DNA from: Lepidodermella squamata
Lineage: Eukaryota > Gastrotricha
Direction of reading: 5' to 3'
Length of the DNA stretch: 64,000 bases
NCBI GenBank assembly: GCA_047495785.1
Contig: JBLDXI010000011.1
Span: 1,550,001-1,614,000, forward strand
The notes under the pieces: generated by a model
What the model saw: only the letters and a program-made list of their open reading frames with translations
Databases searched by the model: none
What the model was told of the DNA's origin: nothing
Made by a program: the position numbers and the translations under genes
In this document: piece by piece, positions 1 through 9,626 of the stretch
Layout of the letters: every line of letters begins with the position of its first letter
Numbering within the stretch: position 1 is the first letter of the stretch

Positions 1-47
1 TTCACCATCCACGCCACTGCTCCCTTAAGTACAGTGGTTATTTAAAA

Positions 48-150
48 TAAACAACATATTCAAAGTAACAGATACAGTATTTGTCACTCTCCCTATTATA
101 TCGCAGCTGTACTTTATCATCTACATCACTGATGCTCCCTTTTATGAAGT
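48..150 (+). repeat. Distal upstream block of array copy A1 with dyad-like motif
   Basis: This block holds one copy of the motif AACAGATACAGTATTTGT (core near 66-85), followed by a segment repeated upstream of copies A3, A4 and A5. The motif is an imperfect palindrome: it matches its own reverse complement at about 16 of 19 positions. In the other units the block occurs twice in tandem; here the window edge may cut off the first. A regulatory role is inferred from its conserved position upstream of each gene. Confidence 0.55.
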
Positions 151-330
151 GTTTTTTTACATTCTAAGCCGCGAGCGATGTAATTAATGCTATTGCCCGT
201 TATGAGGTAGTTTTGATTGTTTTAACTCAAAATAACGTTAGAGGTGTGGTAAATTGCTGCTACATCTTATTATAGGGTAATAAAACATGATATAAAGTTT
301 AACCGATTTTTCAATTTGCAATCTTTATCG

Positions 331-548
331 TATCAACTCGAAAAGATGCCTACAACTGGCGGCCAAAGCGATCTTTTGATTCCCGGTCGAGCGAGAGTGA
401 CAGCTTCATTGGAGTATGTATAGCTAGCAGATTCTTCGAAGAGTTCGAATTATCGTGAGTTCGCGCCTTGAGATTCTGCATTCCAATCCTAGCTAAACCG
501 GTGAGGTCGAACCAGTCGCATTATACAGCCTAATTTTCCCTATAAAAG
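331..548 (+). promoter_or_regulatory. Conserved proximal promoter of A1, TATA box at 541-548
   Basis: A block of about 220 bp starts at TATCAACTCGAAAAGATG and ends at TATAAAAG. It recurs with the same order of words upstream of A2 to A5, including TTCGAAGAGTTCGAA and GGTGAGGTCGAACC. The TATA box sits about 60 bp before the ATG in every copy, which fits a core promoter with a short 5' UTR. Confidence 0.7.
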
Positions 549-604
549 GAGTCAAATTTTCCATCTCCACATATTTCTGCCTTTCAACATTTCTTCACAG
601 AATA

Positions 605-1536
605 ATGATCATTGCTAATTTCGCCGTTTTCCTTGCCTTATTGATCAGGACCAGCGCTTGCCCAGCATCATCGACCACTGCAACAGCAACTTCAACGCCA
701 TGCCCGACTACAACAGCTGTTACCGCGGCAACCTGTCCAACTGGTACCAGCTGTGTTTCTACCGCCAACACATGCGCATCGCCGAATCAGTGTGTTAACG
801 GTGCCCAGGCTTGCACTGACCCACTAAAATCCTGCTCGGCCACTGTGAGTGATTGCACAACTGAAGTTTGCATAGTTCGAAATCTTGAATTTTGCAATGC
901 AGCCTAGCTACAACCTGTGCCAAATCGATACGTCCGGTGGTTCAGGCGTTGGTCAGACGGGGGTGAAATATTGCCTCGGCAACGCTGGAGCCTGCAACCT
1001 GTTGACTGGCGGCACGGTAGAATCTGTTGCATATATTTAGTTGGCACTGTTTATAATCAGACGTTACAACATAGACTGCTGTGGCGCCTGCCACCACTTT
1101 CTCTACGTTCGCGTTGTGCTGTGCAGCAACAGGCGCCAATGTCTTCTACGATATGGTTACTACTGCAGGATCACCTGCAACTTATGCGACGATCTGCGTC
1201 GGTTCATCGAGCGCAACCCCATACGTTATATCATCGTCTCAGCCTAGTGCTTCAGCTACAACTGGTACTTGTATTCGCTTCCCCTACACGGCTGGAACGT
1301 CAACTGATGCACTTGTCTCGAACGCTGGTTTGGTAATAGGATTTCAACCTGATTCATTTCCCATTATATTAAATTTCATTTACTTTACCTCACAGAACAA
1401 AAGAATTAATCAAGTTGCGTTTTCATCCTTTGCTGTCTGCTGCTATGCGCTTGGCGCCGGTCCAACCGCTGGAACGCCAGCAACTCCTCTTTCTGCCTAC
1501 GGACTGACCATTGAGAAATGCAGCGGTGGCAACTAG
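605..1536 (+). CDS. Secreted cysteine-rich family protein, array copy A1
   Basis: Four exons are read at 605-844, 903-1016, 1075-1332 and 1396-1536. All junctions are GT-AG and phase 0, giving 250 residues. The protein starts with a hydrophobic signal peptide (about residues 1-18, ending TSA before CPAS). A Thr/Ser/Pro-rich segment with eight Cys follows in exon 1. Exon 2 has three Cys (KYCLGNAGAC). Exon 3 has a CC pair in STFALCCAATGANVFYD plus two more Cys. Exon 4 repeats the CC theme in FSSFAVCCYALGA and ends IEKC. The 18 Cys could form nine disulfides. The family is unknown to me; a secreted structural, defensive or effector role are all possible. Exon sizes and splice sites match the sister copies, which is the best support for the model. 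Confidence 0.85.
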
Positions 1537-1857
1537 AAAAAGCATCAATCAACGACTGGAGACTAATTGACTAATTTTAAACGCATTTTAAAGATAAATA
1601 TTAGCTGTATTGTTCCAGTGACATTGTTTATCGTTCATTCCGAACAATAGAATCCATTTTGTGCTGTTCATCATACGTTTATTATTCGTTAATTTCGAAT
1701 CATCGTTTAGATATAGTTGATAAATACTAAATACGTTTAAAGGAACACATATCCTTCGTTTTTTGTTTTTCTTTGGGCGTTACAGGGAAAGGAGTGGGTT
1801 AGCTACATAGTGTAATAAAACCTTATATCAAATTACCCATTTTTCAATCTTTTTTAA
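1537..1857. other. Spacer between A1 and A2, no gene seen
   Basis: AT-rich 3' flank of A1 and the distal upstream region of A2. Unlike the spacers before A3, A4 and A5, it has no copy of the dyad-like motif block. Nothing else was recognised. Confidence 0.5.
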
Positions 1858-2073
1858 CGTATCAACTCGTCAAAATGTGAACAAGTGGCGTCCAAAGCAT
1901 TCATTCACGGTCTGGCGAGAGGGAATTACTTCAATGGAGCATCTATTGCAAGCTGCTTCTTCCATGACTTCGAATGCGATTGAATTCCTGCCTTAAGATA
2001 CTGCATTCGAATCTTAGCTAAGCCGGTGAGGTTGAACCGATCGCAGCCAACGACCTATTTCACCGTATAAAAG
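1858..2073 (+). promoter_or_regulatory. Proximal promoter block of broken copy A2, TATA at 2066-2073
   Basis: The block has the same word order as the A1 promoter, ending at TATAAAAG 59 bp before the A2 ATG. The core promoter is therefore kept although the coding region is disrupted. Confidence 0.55.
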
Positions 2074-2131
2074 ACAGTGCACTTTTACCTTAACATTATT
2101 TCTGCTACTTGAAAATTTTCTTCGCTGGAGA

Positions 2132-3054
2132 ATGATCATCGCTACTTTCGCCGTTTTTCTTGCCTTAACGACAGCGGCCTGCGCTTGCCCAGCATCAACG
2201 ACTACGACGCCATGCCCGACTACAACAGCAGCTACCTCGTCGGCAACCTGTCCTAATGGAACCAGCTGTGTTTCTACGGCCAACGCTTGCACATCGCCGA
2301 GCCAATGCGTCATGCGTCACATCAGCCCAGGCTTGCACTGACCCGCTCGAGTCCTGCACGACTACAGTGAGTGACTGAACTTTGCATAGCTTGAAACTTG
2401 ACATCAATATTTTTTCATTGTAGCTTAGTTACAGCCAATGCCAAATTGATACACTCGGAAGTACAGATGTTGGCCAGGAGGGGTTGAAATATTGCCTCGG
2501 CAACGCTGGAGCCTGCAAACTGTTGACTGGCGGCAATGTAGAATCAGTTGCCTATAATTGCCACTGTTTTTAATTTGATGTTTCAACATATATAGGTAGC
2601 TGCGACGCCTACCAACACTTTCACTACGTTCGCGTTGTGCTGTGCGGCAACGGGCGCCAATGTCTTCTACGACATGGTTACGTTTACAGGATCGCCTGCA
2701 ACGTAATCGACGATTTGCGTCGGATCAACGAGCACAGCCCCATACCCGATATCATCGTCTCAATCTAGTGGTTCAGCTACATCTGGTAGCTGTTTACGCT
2801 TCCCACACACGGCTGCATCTGGAATCGATACTATTGTCACAAACGGTGGCATGGTACTATTAACTGATCTTTTCACACTGGATTCACCATAATTATTCCA
2901 AATTCCAACTCAGACTAGAAGAATTAATCTATTTGCGTTTTCATCCTTTGCTGTCTGCAGCTATGCGATTGGCGCCGGTGCAACAGGTAACACGCCAGTA
3001 GCTCCTTCTACTCTGTACGGGCTGACTATTGAGAAATGCAGCGTTGGCAACTAG
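2132..3054 (+). pseudogene. Broken cysteine-rich family copy A2
   Basis: The four-exon layout of the family is intact: 2132-2366, 2424-2537, 2596-2853 and 2914-3054, with conserved splice sites. Two lesions break the reading frame. In exon 1 the seven bases ATGCGTC are tandemly repeated near 2306-2319, shifting the frame so that it meets a stop within 30 bases. In exon 3 a TAA stands near 2702-2704 where the sister copies have a Thr/Tyr codon pair. Exons 2 and 4 still read open. A translated product would be only the signal peptide and the first Cys segment. The distal dyad block present in four other units is also missing here. Confidence 0.85.
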
Positions 3055-4019
3055 AAGAAGCATCGAACAACAGCTCGAGACTAATTGACTAATTATTCAT
3101 CGCACTTTGGAGATACATATTAGCTGCATTGTTTGACTGCTGACATTGTTTATTGTTTATCATGAACACCATTTGTTCTAATCGGATGACTTGCGTATCA
3201 TTTTTATTGCATTTATTAAAGAAGCGCAGATCCTTCGTTATTCTTCAGAATAAATTGATGAGCCATCAATGACCCCACTAACATATTGCTGCCAGTTTTT
3301 TAAGACATCGTTTTCGGCGTTCAAAGTTAGGCTAAGATAGTCTCATCTGACAGTCCTAAACGGCAGGGTGATTGGTCAACTGGGGAATTATAAAAAGCGA
3401 ATAGTAGCATAATGTTTCAAGTAGTAAGTTAATCTTCGACACGCGCGCTGATTGGTCAATTGAGTGTTGCTATGACTGCGAGATGAAACATTCCTGTCGT
3501 GCGATCCACTAATAAATAATTTAATATTTACGTAAATATTTACATTTTCAAAGACCTGCTCAGACCTTGTGGCCCCAAGTTTTGTGTCAAAAGAACCGCC
3601 GGGTCATGGCCTACATTTTGCCGTCAGGCATTTCGCCCTACGACGCATCGTTGACCAGACGGACGACTTTCGACAGACCCAGGAATTAGATCTAAATATC
3701 GGATCTCGCAGTCTATTTTTGGCAGTTAAAGTGTTATCTACTTCTGAAGAAAATGAAAATTTCTTGAACTTAATTAGGGCTTTAATTTACATTGTCAATT
3801 CTTCTCTCAAAGGAGTACGTCTATCTATTGGTAGAAAACATAACTAATTCAGAGAATTTAGCATCGGCATGATTATGACATAATTTGAAGGTGAAAACAA
3901 TGTTCCTCATTAGTCAGCGATTTTCTGAAGACAACAAATTAAATGTCTTTAATAAAATAAAATAATATAATATTCATATAATATTGGCTTGGCGGAATAA
4001 ACGTATTTCGTACCAGACA
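3055..4019. other. Spacer between A2 and A3 with dispersed-repeat sequence
   Basis: No convincing gene. A segment near 3252-3345 resembles one near 14376-14480 and may be a dispersed repeat. A local imperfect repeat of GATTGGTCAACTG occurs near 3371 and 3453. An open frame at 3569-3847 has no start context, family match or conserved counterpart in the other spacers. Confidence 0.4.
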
Positions 4020-4235
4020 GCTCAAAATAGATGACCCGATTATTTTTCTTTTGCACTTTAAAAGAAACAGATACAGTATTTGTTACTATCACTATTATAT
4101 CGCTGCTGGGCTTCATAATCTACGCCACTGATGCTCCCTTTAGTAAAGTGGTTTTTTACATTAAAAGTAAACAAATTAAAGTAACAGAGACAGTATTTGT
4201 CACTCGCCTTATGATATCGCTGCTGTACACGTTGT
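4020..4235 (+). repeat. Distal upstream block of A3, two tandem dyad-motif copies
   Basis: Two subrepeats of about 115 bp each carry the dyad-like motif, at 4065-4084 (AACAGATACAGTATTTGTT) and 4182-4201 (one base changed, CAGAGACAG). The same doubled arrangement occurs before A4 and A5. Confidence 0.6.
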
Positions 4236-4373
4236 AATTAAAGCTAACAGGTTATGAGGTAATTTTCATTATTTTTACCTCAAAATAATAGCTGCTATAA
4301 GTATTATTATTATTATTACATATGAGGTAATAAAACATGATATCAGTTTAAACCAATTTTCAATCTATTTTAA

Positions 4374-4595
4374 CGTATCAACTCGAAAAGATGACAACAA
4401 GTGGCTTCCAAAGCGAAGCATTGATTGTTGTTCGAGCGAGAGTGAATAACTTCATTGAAGCTTCTGTACCTAGCTGATCCTTCAAAGAGTTCGAATCGCC
4501 GTGTATTCATGCCTTGACATACTGCATTCAAATCGTAGCTGAGCCGGTAAGGTCGAACCGGTCGCCCTAAACAACATAAATTTTTCGTATAAAAG
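4374..4595 (+). promoter_or_regulatory. Proximal promoter of A3, TATA at 4588-4595
   Basis: It has the same block order as in A1, with TATAAAAG 58 bp before the ATG. A short TTATTATTATTATTA tract lies just upstream near 4301-4316. Confidence 0.65.
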
Positions 4596-4652
4596 GAAGC
4601 ACATTTTCCTCTCTACTCTAATTCTGTGGCTTGAACATTTCTTCCAAGGAGA

Positions 4653-5580
4653 ATGATCATTGGTAGCTTCGCCGTTTTTCCGGCCATATTGACCAGGGCC
4701 AGCGCTTGCCCAGCATCATCGACCACTGCTACAGCAACTTCAACGCCATGCCCGACTACAACAGCTGTTACCTCATCGTCGGCAACCTGTCCAACTGGTA
4801 CCAGCTGTGTTTCTACATCCAATACTTGCGCATCGTCGAATCAATGTGTCACCTCGGCCCAGTCGTGCACGGACCCGCTTAAATCCTGCTCGACCACGGT
4901 GAGTGACTGTGCCTACAATTGAAGATAAAAAAATCAAATTATTCACTGCAGCCTAGCTACAACCTATGCCAAATCGATACGCTCGGTGGTTCAGGTGTTG
5001 GTCAGTTGGGGGTGAAATATTGTCTCGGCAACGCTGGAGCCTGCAACCTGTTAAATGGCGGCACGGTAGAATCAATTATAGTTCCCAGTTTGCACAGTTT
5101 TTATGATGTTACATTTACATAGGCAGCTGCGGCGCCCACCACCACTTTCACCACGTTCGCGTTGTGCTGTGCAGCAACGGGCGCCAATGTCTTCTATGAC
5201 ATGGTTACTACTATGTTTCCGCCTGTAACTTATACGACGATTTGCGTCGGATCATCTAGCTCAAACCCTTACCCCATATCATCGCCTCAACCTAGTGCCT
5301 CAGCTACAACTGGTACTTGCGTTCGCTTCCCGCACACGGCTATACTGTCAACCGCTGAACTTGTCTCGAACGCTGGTTTGGTTAGAGGATTGCAGCCTGA
5401 TATTTTGCCCGTTGTATTAACCAAAGTTTATTTTTACAGACCAGAAGAATTAATTCATTTGTGTTCACATCCTTTGCTGTCTGCTGCTATGCACTTGGTG
5501 CCGGTGCAACCGCTGGAACGCCATCAATTCTCCTTGCTGTCTACGGACTGATAGTTGAGAAATGCGTCGGAAGCAACTAG
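4653..5580 (+). CDS. Secreted cysteine-rich family protein, array copy A3
   Basis: Exons are 4653-4898, 4952-5065, 5123-5380 and 5440-5580, all phase 0, giving 252 residues. The two extra residues lie in a Ser run in exon 1. The signal peptide is MIIGSFAVFPAIL and following residues. The Cys spacing matches A1, including CCAATGANVFYD in exon 3 and a CC pair in exon 4. The C-terminus is IVEKCVGSN rather than IEKCSGGN. Introns 2 and 3 resemble those of A5 more than those of A1 or A4, which indicates past exchange between copies. Function unknown. Confidence 0.85.
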
Positions 5581-6602
5581 AACTACGGAACTCATTGACT
5601 AAATAACTCATTGCATTATAGCTTCATTTTTATGAGTGACATATTGTTTATTGTTGGACCCATCAATTTTGTAGTTTTACCTTTTTCGACAGTAAATTTG
5701 TTTTTCGTTCTCTCACCGCATCGTCATTTTGAAAGCTACGTCAAAATCCTTTTAACCACCTAAACCTAGCGATTAGAGCTTTCGAATTCATGATCGAAAT
5801 CAACCATGGAAAAATTCGCCAAAATGAGCGAATGGCAGCAATTTATAATGTTGCAAAACGTTTTGGACACACTGTATAATATGGCCTAAAACACGAGTTA
5901 CCGACAGAGAATCGTAACTTTTCTCCGAACATAAGTCAGTGTGGGAAGAGAGTGGCGAGAGATGATCTGAAGCGCTTTTTACCAGCTATGTATGCCACCT
6001 GCAGCTATGTTTTGCGCCTACTCGCGACCCTCTCGGGTTTACGGTTATTGCGGGGTGGGTCGAGAATAGGGTCGTCACCGACGGAAAAAAAAAGTTTTCG
6101 CTGTTTTTAGCATTTTCTTGTAGCTAAATTTCTTAATCAGATATTGTTGTTAATCAGATAGCAGAATTTTTATTTACAAAACTTCGGAACAAGTCCAAGG
6201 AACAAATTCACAGAAGAAAAATGACGAATTTATTTAATATGAGACCATGGATGTTCAAAAACGGCGTCGCCGACAGAGGGGGTGAAAAAATTGCTCCGCG
6301 GCGTGGGTTCAAACCCTCCTTTCGTTCTTAGCTATGCTTAGAGCTTTGGATGTGCTTCTAGAAAGTTTCTAGAAGCACATCCAAAGCCACTCGACCACTG
6401 AACGCAACATATCAGTAATAATTGAATTGAATATTTATGTATCATTTATAGCCCCACACCTGTGCCCCATCCGTGGGGCTATTCGGAATCGTGGTGCCAT
6501 TGGAATCAGGACCTTCTGAAACGTGTAAAAATGCAAAAAAATCAGGGGGTAATTTTTTTGGAACGGCGATCCGAACTGGGGTATCCGGATAACTGACGGT
6601 AA
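5581..6602. other. Spacer between A3 and the deleted remnant
   Basis: No supported gene. It contains the perfect short palindrome at 6343-6387 and, just before it, a run with a tRNA T-loop-like word (GGGTTCAAACCCT, near 6305-6317) that does not fold into a full tRNA. The promoter block seen before other copies is not recognisable. Confidence 0.4.
6343..6387. repeat. Perfect inverted repeat, 22-bp arms with a 1-base centre
   Basis: The left arm at 6343-6364 starts GCTTTGGATGTGCTTCTAG. The right arm at 6366-6387 is its exact reverse complement, with one G between them. Such a palindrome can form a cruciform or, if transcribed, a hairpin with almost no loop. No mismatch has accumulated, so it is recent or maintained. 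Confidence 0.9.
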
Positions 6603-7020
6603 TTTCGGCGTTTTTCGTATGCCGTATTAGCCAGGGCCAGCGCTTGCCCAGCATCATCGACCACTGTTACAGCAACACAACAGGAATTGGTAAGACGGCG
6701 TTGAAATTTTGCCTGGGTAACGCTAGAGCCTGCAGCCAGTTAACCACCGGCACGGTAGAATCTATTGCCAATATATTGAGTTGGTATTGTTTATAATTTG
6801 ACGTTGCAATATAGTTGCGATATAGGTAATAGGGTTGCAACCTGTTTCCCATTGTATTAACCAAAATTTGCCTAATTAGACCCGAAGAATCAATTCATTT
6901 GAGTTTTCATCCTTTGCTGTCTGCTGCTATGCGATTGGCGCCGGTGCAACTGCTAACACGCCATCAAATGCTCTTGCTGTCTGCGGACTGTTAATTGAGA
7001 AATGCAGCGGTGGCAACTAG
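6603..7020 (+). pseudogene. Internally deleted remnant of the cysteine-rich family
   Basis: The remnant begins inside exon 1 with no ATG and matches the end of the signal peptide and CPASST region. It then jumps directly into mid exon 2 (CAGGAATTGGTAAGACGGCG, near 6683). It keeps intron 2, then loses the whole of exon 3: the intron 2 acceptor (ATATAG) is followed after 11 bases by the intron 3 donor (GTAATAGG). Intron 3 and exon 4 remain, ending at a TAG at 7018-7020. The surviving parts are closest to A4. Confidence 0.8.
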
Positions 7021-7097
7021 CATTGGGATCCATTGACTGATTGACTGATCGCATTAAAGATATTAGCTTTATTCTATGAGTGACGTTGTTTATTGCT

Positions 7098-7465
7098 TAT
7101 TACGAAAAATAAAACGCCATGTGTGCACATCGGCTGAGTTGTTCATCATGGCGGAATTACTTGATATCGAATCGTTAACTCGGCCTTGAAACTTCCTGTC
7201 AGACAGATAATCTTCGAGCCAGTTGACTTCTTCCAGTTTGAACAGTGAGATGCTGATATGAACAACATTGATCGGTTTGACAAGTCCAAATCGACGCAAT
7301 CCTCCATTCCAATCCTACGAGCAAAGCAACAGCTGAAGTTCGCAATGTCGTATTGGCAAATTTGAATTTGAGATCGAAAATACGCGACTGCAAATCAAAA
7401 TTACCAAACCCAAAGCAGTTTAAATTTTGAGCTTCAAAAATGAAGCTCAAAATTGAATTCGAAAA
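7098..7465. repeat. Unit 3' flank, copy 1 (second copy at 9258-9625)
   Basis: This stretch starts near TTATTACGAAAAATAAA. It is nearly identical to the one following A4, including GAGTTGTTCATCATGGC and TTCCTGTCAGACAGATAATC. The offset is about 2.16 kb, so the remnant and A4 are a tandem duplication of a unit that includes this flank. It has no gene content that I can support. Confidence 0.75.
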
Positions 7466-7559
7466 TTCGCTTGGGTGCAAAAGAATTCCGCCGTGAAAGG
7501 GTTAGGCAAAAATCCGTAATAAATATTTGATTAAATTATTTCGAACCAGCTAGCTCAAA

Positions 7560-7790
7560 ATAGATGACCTGAATATTTTTTTTGCACTTTACAAGTAACA
7601 GATACAGTATTTGTTACTATCCTCATTATATCGCTGCTGTATACTTTGCCATCTACGTGGCTGCTCCCTTTGTTTTTCACATTAAAAGTGAACAAATTAA
7701 AAGTAACAGATACAGTATTTGTCGCTCTCCCTGTCATATCACTGCTGTACTTTGCTGATGATTCCTTTAGTATACAGCGGGGTTTTAGAT
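7560..7790 (+). repeat. Distal upstream block of A4, two tandem dyad-motif copies
   Basis: The dyad-like motif lies at 7596-7615 and 7704-7723, each followed by CTGCTGTA words as in the other units. Confidence 0.6.
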
Positions 7791-7962
7791 ATCAAGCCGC
7801 GAGCGATGTAATTAATGCTAGCCCGTTATGAGGTAATTTTGTTGTCATTGCCTAGAATAACGCGATATGGCGCGCTGAAATAGTTGACGTGGATGGTTGT
7901 TAATTGCTGCTAAATATAATTAGTGTAATAAAGCATGACATCAAGTTTAGCCAATATTCAAT

Positions 7963-8184
7963 CGTATCAACTCGAAAAGATGACAAGAGGAGGCACCAAA
8001 GGTAATCATTGGTTCTTGGTTGGGCAAGAGAAAATCCCTTCATTAGAGCCCCTATAGCTTGCTGATTCTTCGAAGAGTTCGAATGCGAGTGATTTCATGC
8101 CTTGAGATACTGCATTCGAATCCTAAGGCTTAGCCGGTAAGGTCGAACCGGTCGCACTCAACAACCTAATTCACCCTATAAAAG
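7963..8184 (+). promoter_or_regulatory. Proximal promoter of A4, TATA at 8177-8184
   Basis: It is nearly identical to the A5 promoter block. TATAAAAG lies 59 bp before the ATG. Confidence 0.65.
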
Positions 8185-8242
8185 GCAATGAATCTGCCAT
8201 CCTAAGATCATTTCTGCCACTTGAACTTTTCTTCACTCGAGA

Positions 8243-9167
8243 ATGATCTTCGCTTGCTTCGCCGTTTTCCTTGCCGTACTGACGACGGGCAGCGCTTGCC
8301 CAGCATCAACGACCCTTGCAACAGCGACTTCAACGCCATGCCCGACTACAACAGCTGTTACCGCGGCAACCTGTCCAACTGGTACTAGCTGTGTTTCTAC
8401 CGCCAACACATGCGCATCACCGAATCAGTGTGTTAACGGTGCCCAGGCTTGCACTGACCCGCTTAAATCGTGCACGACTTCAGTGAGTGATTGTAAAACT
8501 GAAAATTGCCTCGCTAGAAATCCTGAATTTTTCACTGCAGCCTATCTACAGCCTATGCCAAATCGATACGCTCGGTGGTTCAGGAATTGGTAAGACGGCG
8601 TTGAAATATTGCCTCGGCAACGCTGGAGCCTGCAGCCAGTTAACCACCGGCATGGTAGAATCTATTGCTAATATATTGGCTTGGCATTGCTCATAATTTG
8701 ACGTTGCAATATAGACAGCCTCGGCGCCAACCACCACTTTCTCTACGTTCGCGTTGTGCTGTGCGGCAACGGGCTCCAACGTCTTCTACGACATGATTAC
8801 TTTTATTGGGCCGCCTCTATCATATACGACGATTTGCGTCGGATCTTCAAGCTCAACTCCATACCCCATATCATCGTCTTCGCCCAGTGCCTCAGCTACA
8901 TCTAGTACTTGTGTTCGCTTCCCACACACGGGTTTACTATCAAGCGCTGAACTTGTCTCGAACGCTGCTCTGGTAATAGGGTTGCAACCTGTTTCCCATT
9001 GTATTAACCATAATTTGCCTAATTAGACCCGAAGAATTAATCTGTTTGAGTTTGCATCCTTCGCTGTCTGCTGCTATGCGATTGGCGCCGGTGCAACTGC
9101 TAACACGCCATCAAATGCTCTTGCTGTCTACGGACTGTTAATTGAGAAATGCAGCGGTGGCAACTAG
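8243..9167 (+). CDS. Secreted cysteine-rich family protein, array copy A4
   Basis: Exons are 8243-8482, 8541-8654, 8715-8972 and 9027-9167, all phase 0, giving 250 residues. The signal peptide is MIFACFAVFLAVLTTGSA, followed by CPASTT. The exon 1 Cys pattern is unchanged. Exon 2 reads GKTALKYCLGNAGAC. Exon 3 carries the CC pair, then VFYDMI. Exon 4 carries FASFAVCCYAIGAG and ends IEKCSGGN. The second half of exon 1 is almost the same as in A1. Intron 2 resembles that of A1, and intron 3 is nearly the same as in the deleted remnant. Function unknown. Confidence 0.85.
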
Positions 9168-9626
9168 AGCTGCAGTTAGCATCGGGACTCATTTACTAAT
9201 TGACTGATCGCATTTAAGATATTACCTTCATTCTATTGCTTATTATTGACGTTGTTTATTGCTTATTACGAAAAATAAAGCGCCATGTGTGCACATTGCT
9301 GAGTTGTTCATCATGGCACTTCGGAAATATTCGATATCGAATCGTTAACTCTCGGCCTTGAAACTTCCTGTCAGACAGATAATCTTCGAGCCAGTTGACT
9401 TCTTCCAGCTTGAACAGTGAGATGCTGATATGAACAACATTGAACGCTTCGACAGGTCCAAATCGACGCAATCGCCCCGTTCTATCGCAGCATTCCAATC
9501 CTACGAGCAAAGCAACAGCTGAAGTTCGCAATGTCGTAGGCAATTCGAATTGAGATCGAAAATGTGATTACGCGACTGCAAATCAAAATTATCAAACGCA
9601 GTTTAAATTTTGAGCTTCAAAAATGA
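9168..9626. repeat. 3' flank of A4, second copy of the unit flank
   Basis: From about 9258 it repeats the flank of the remnant at 7098-7465 with scattered changes, up to the insertion at about 9627. No gene is seen. Confidence 0.7.

Noticed and set aside
3569-3847. Open frame of 92 codons in the A2-A3 spacer
   Set aside because: No ATG at its start, no motif, no equivalent in the other spacers.
6280-6320. tRNA-like word GGGTTCAAACCCT
   Set aside because: Only a T-arm-like hairpin is present. No D-arm, anticodon arm or pairing acceptor stem could be drawn around it.
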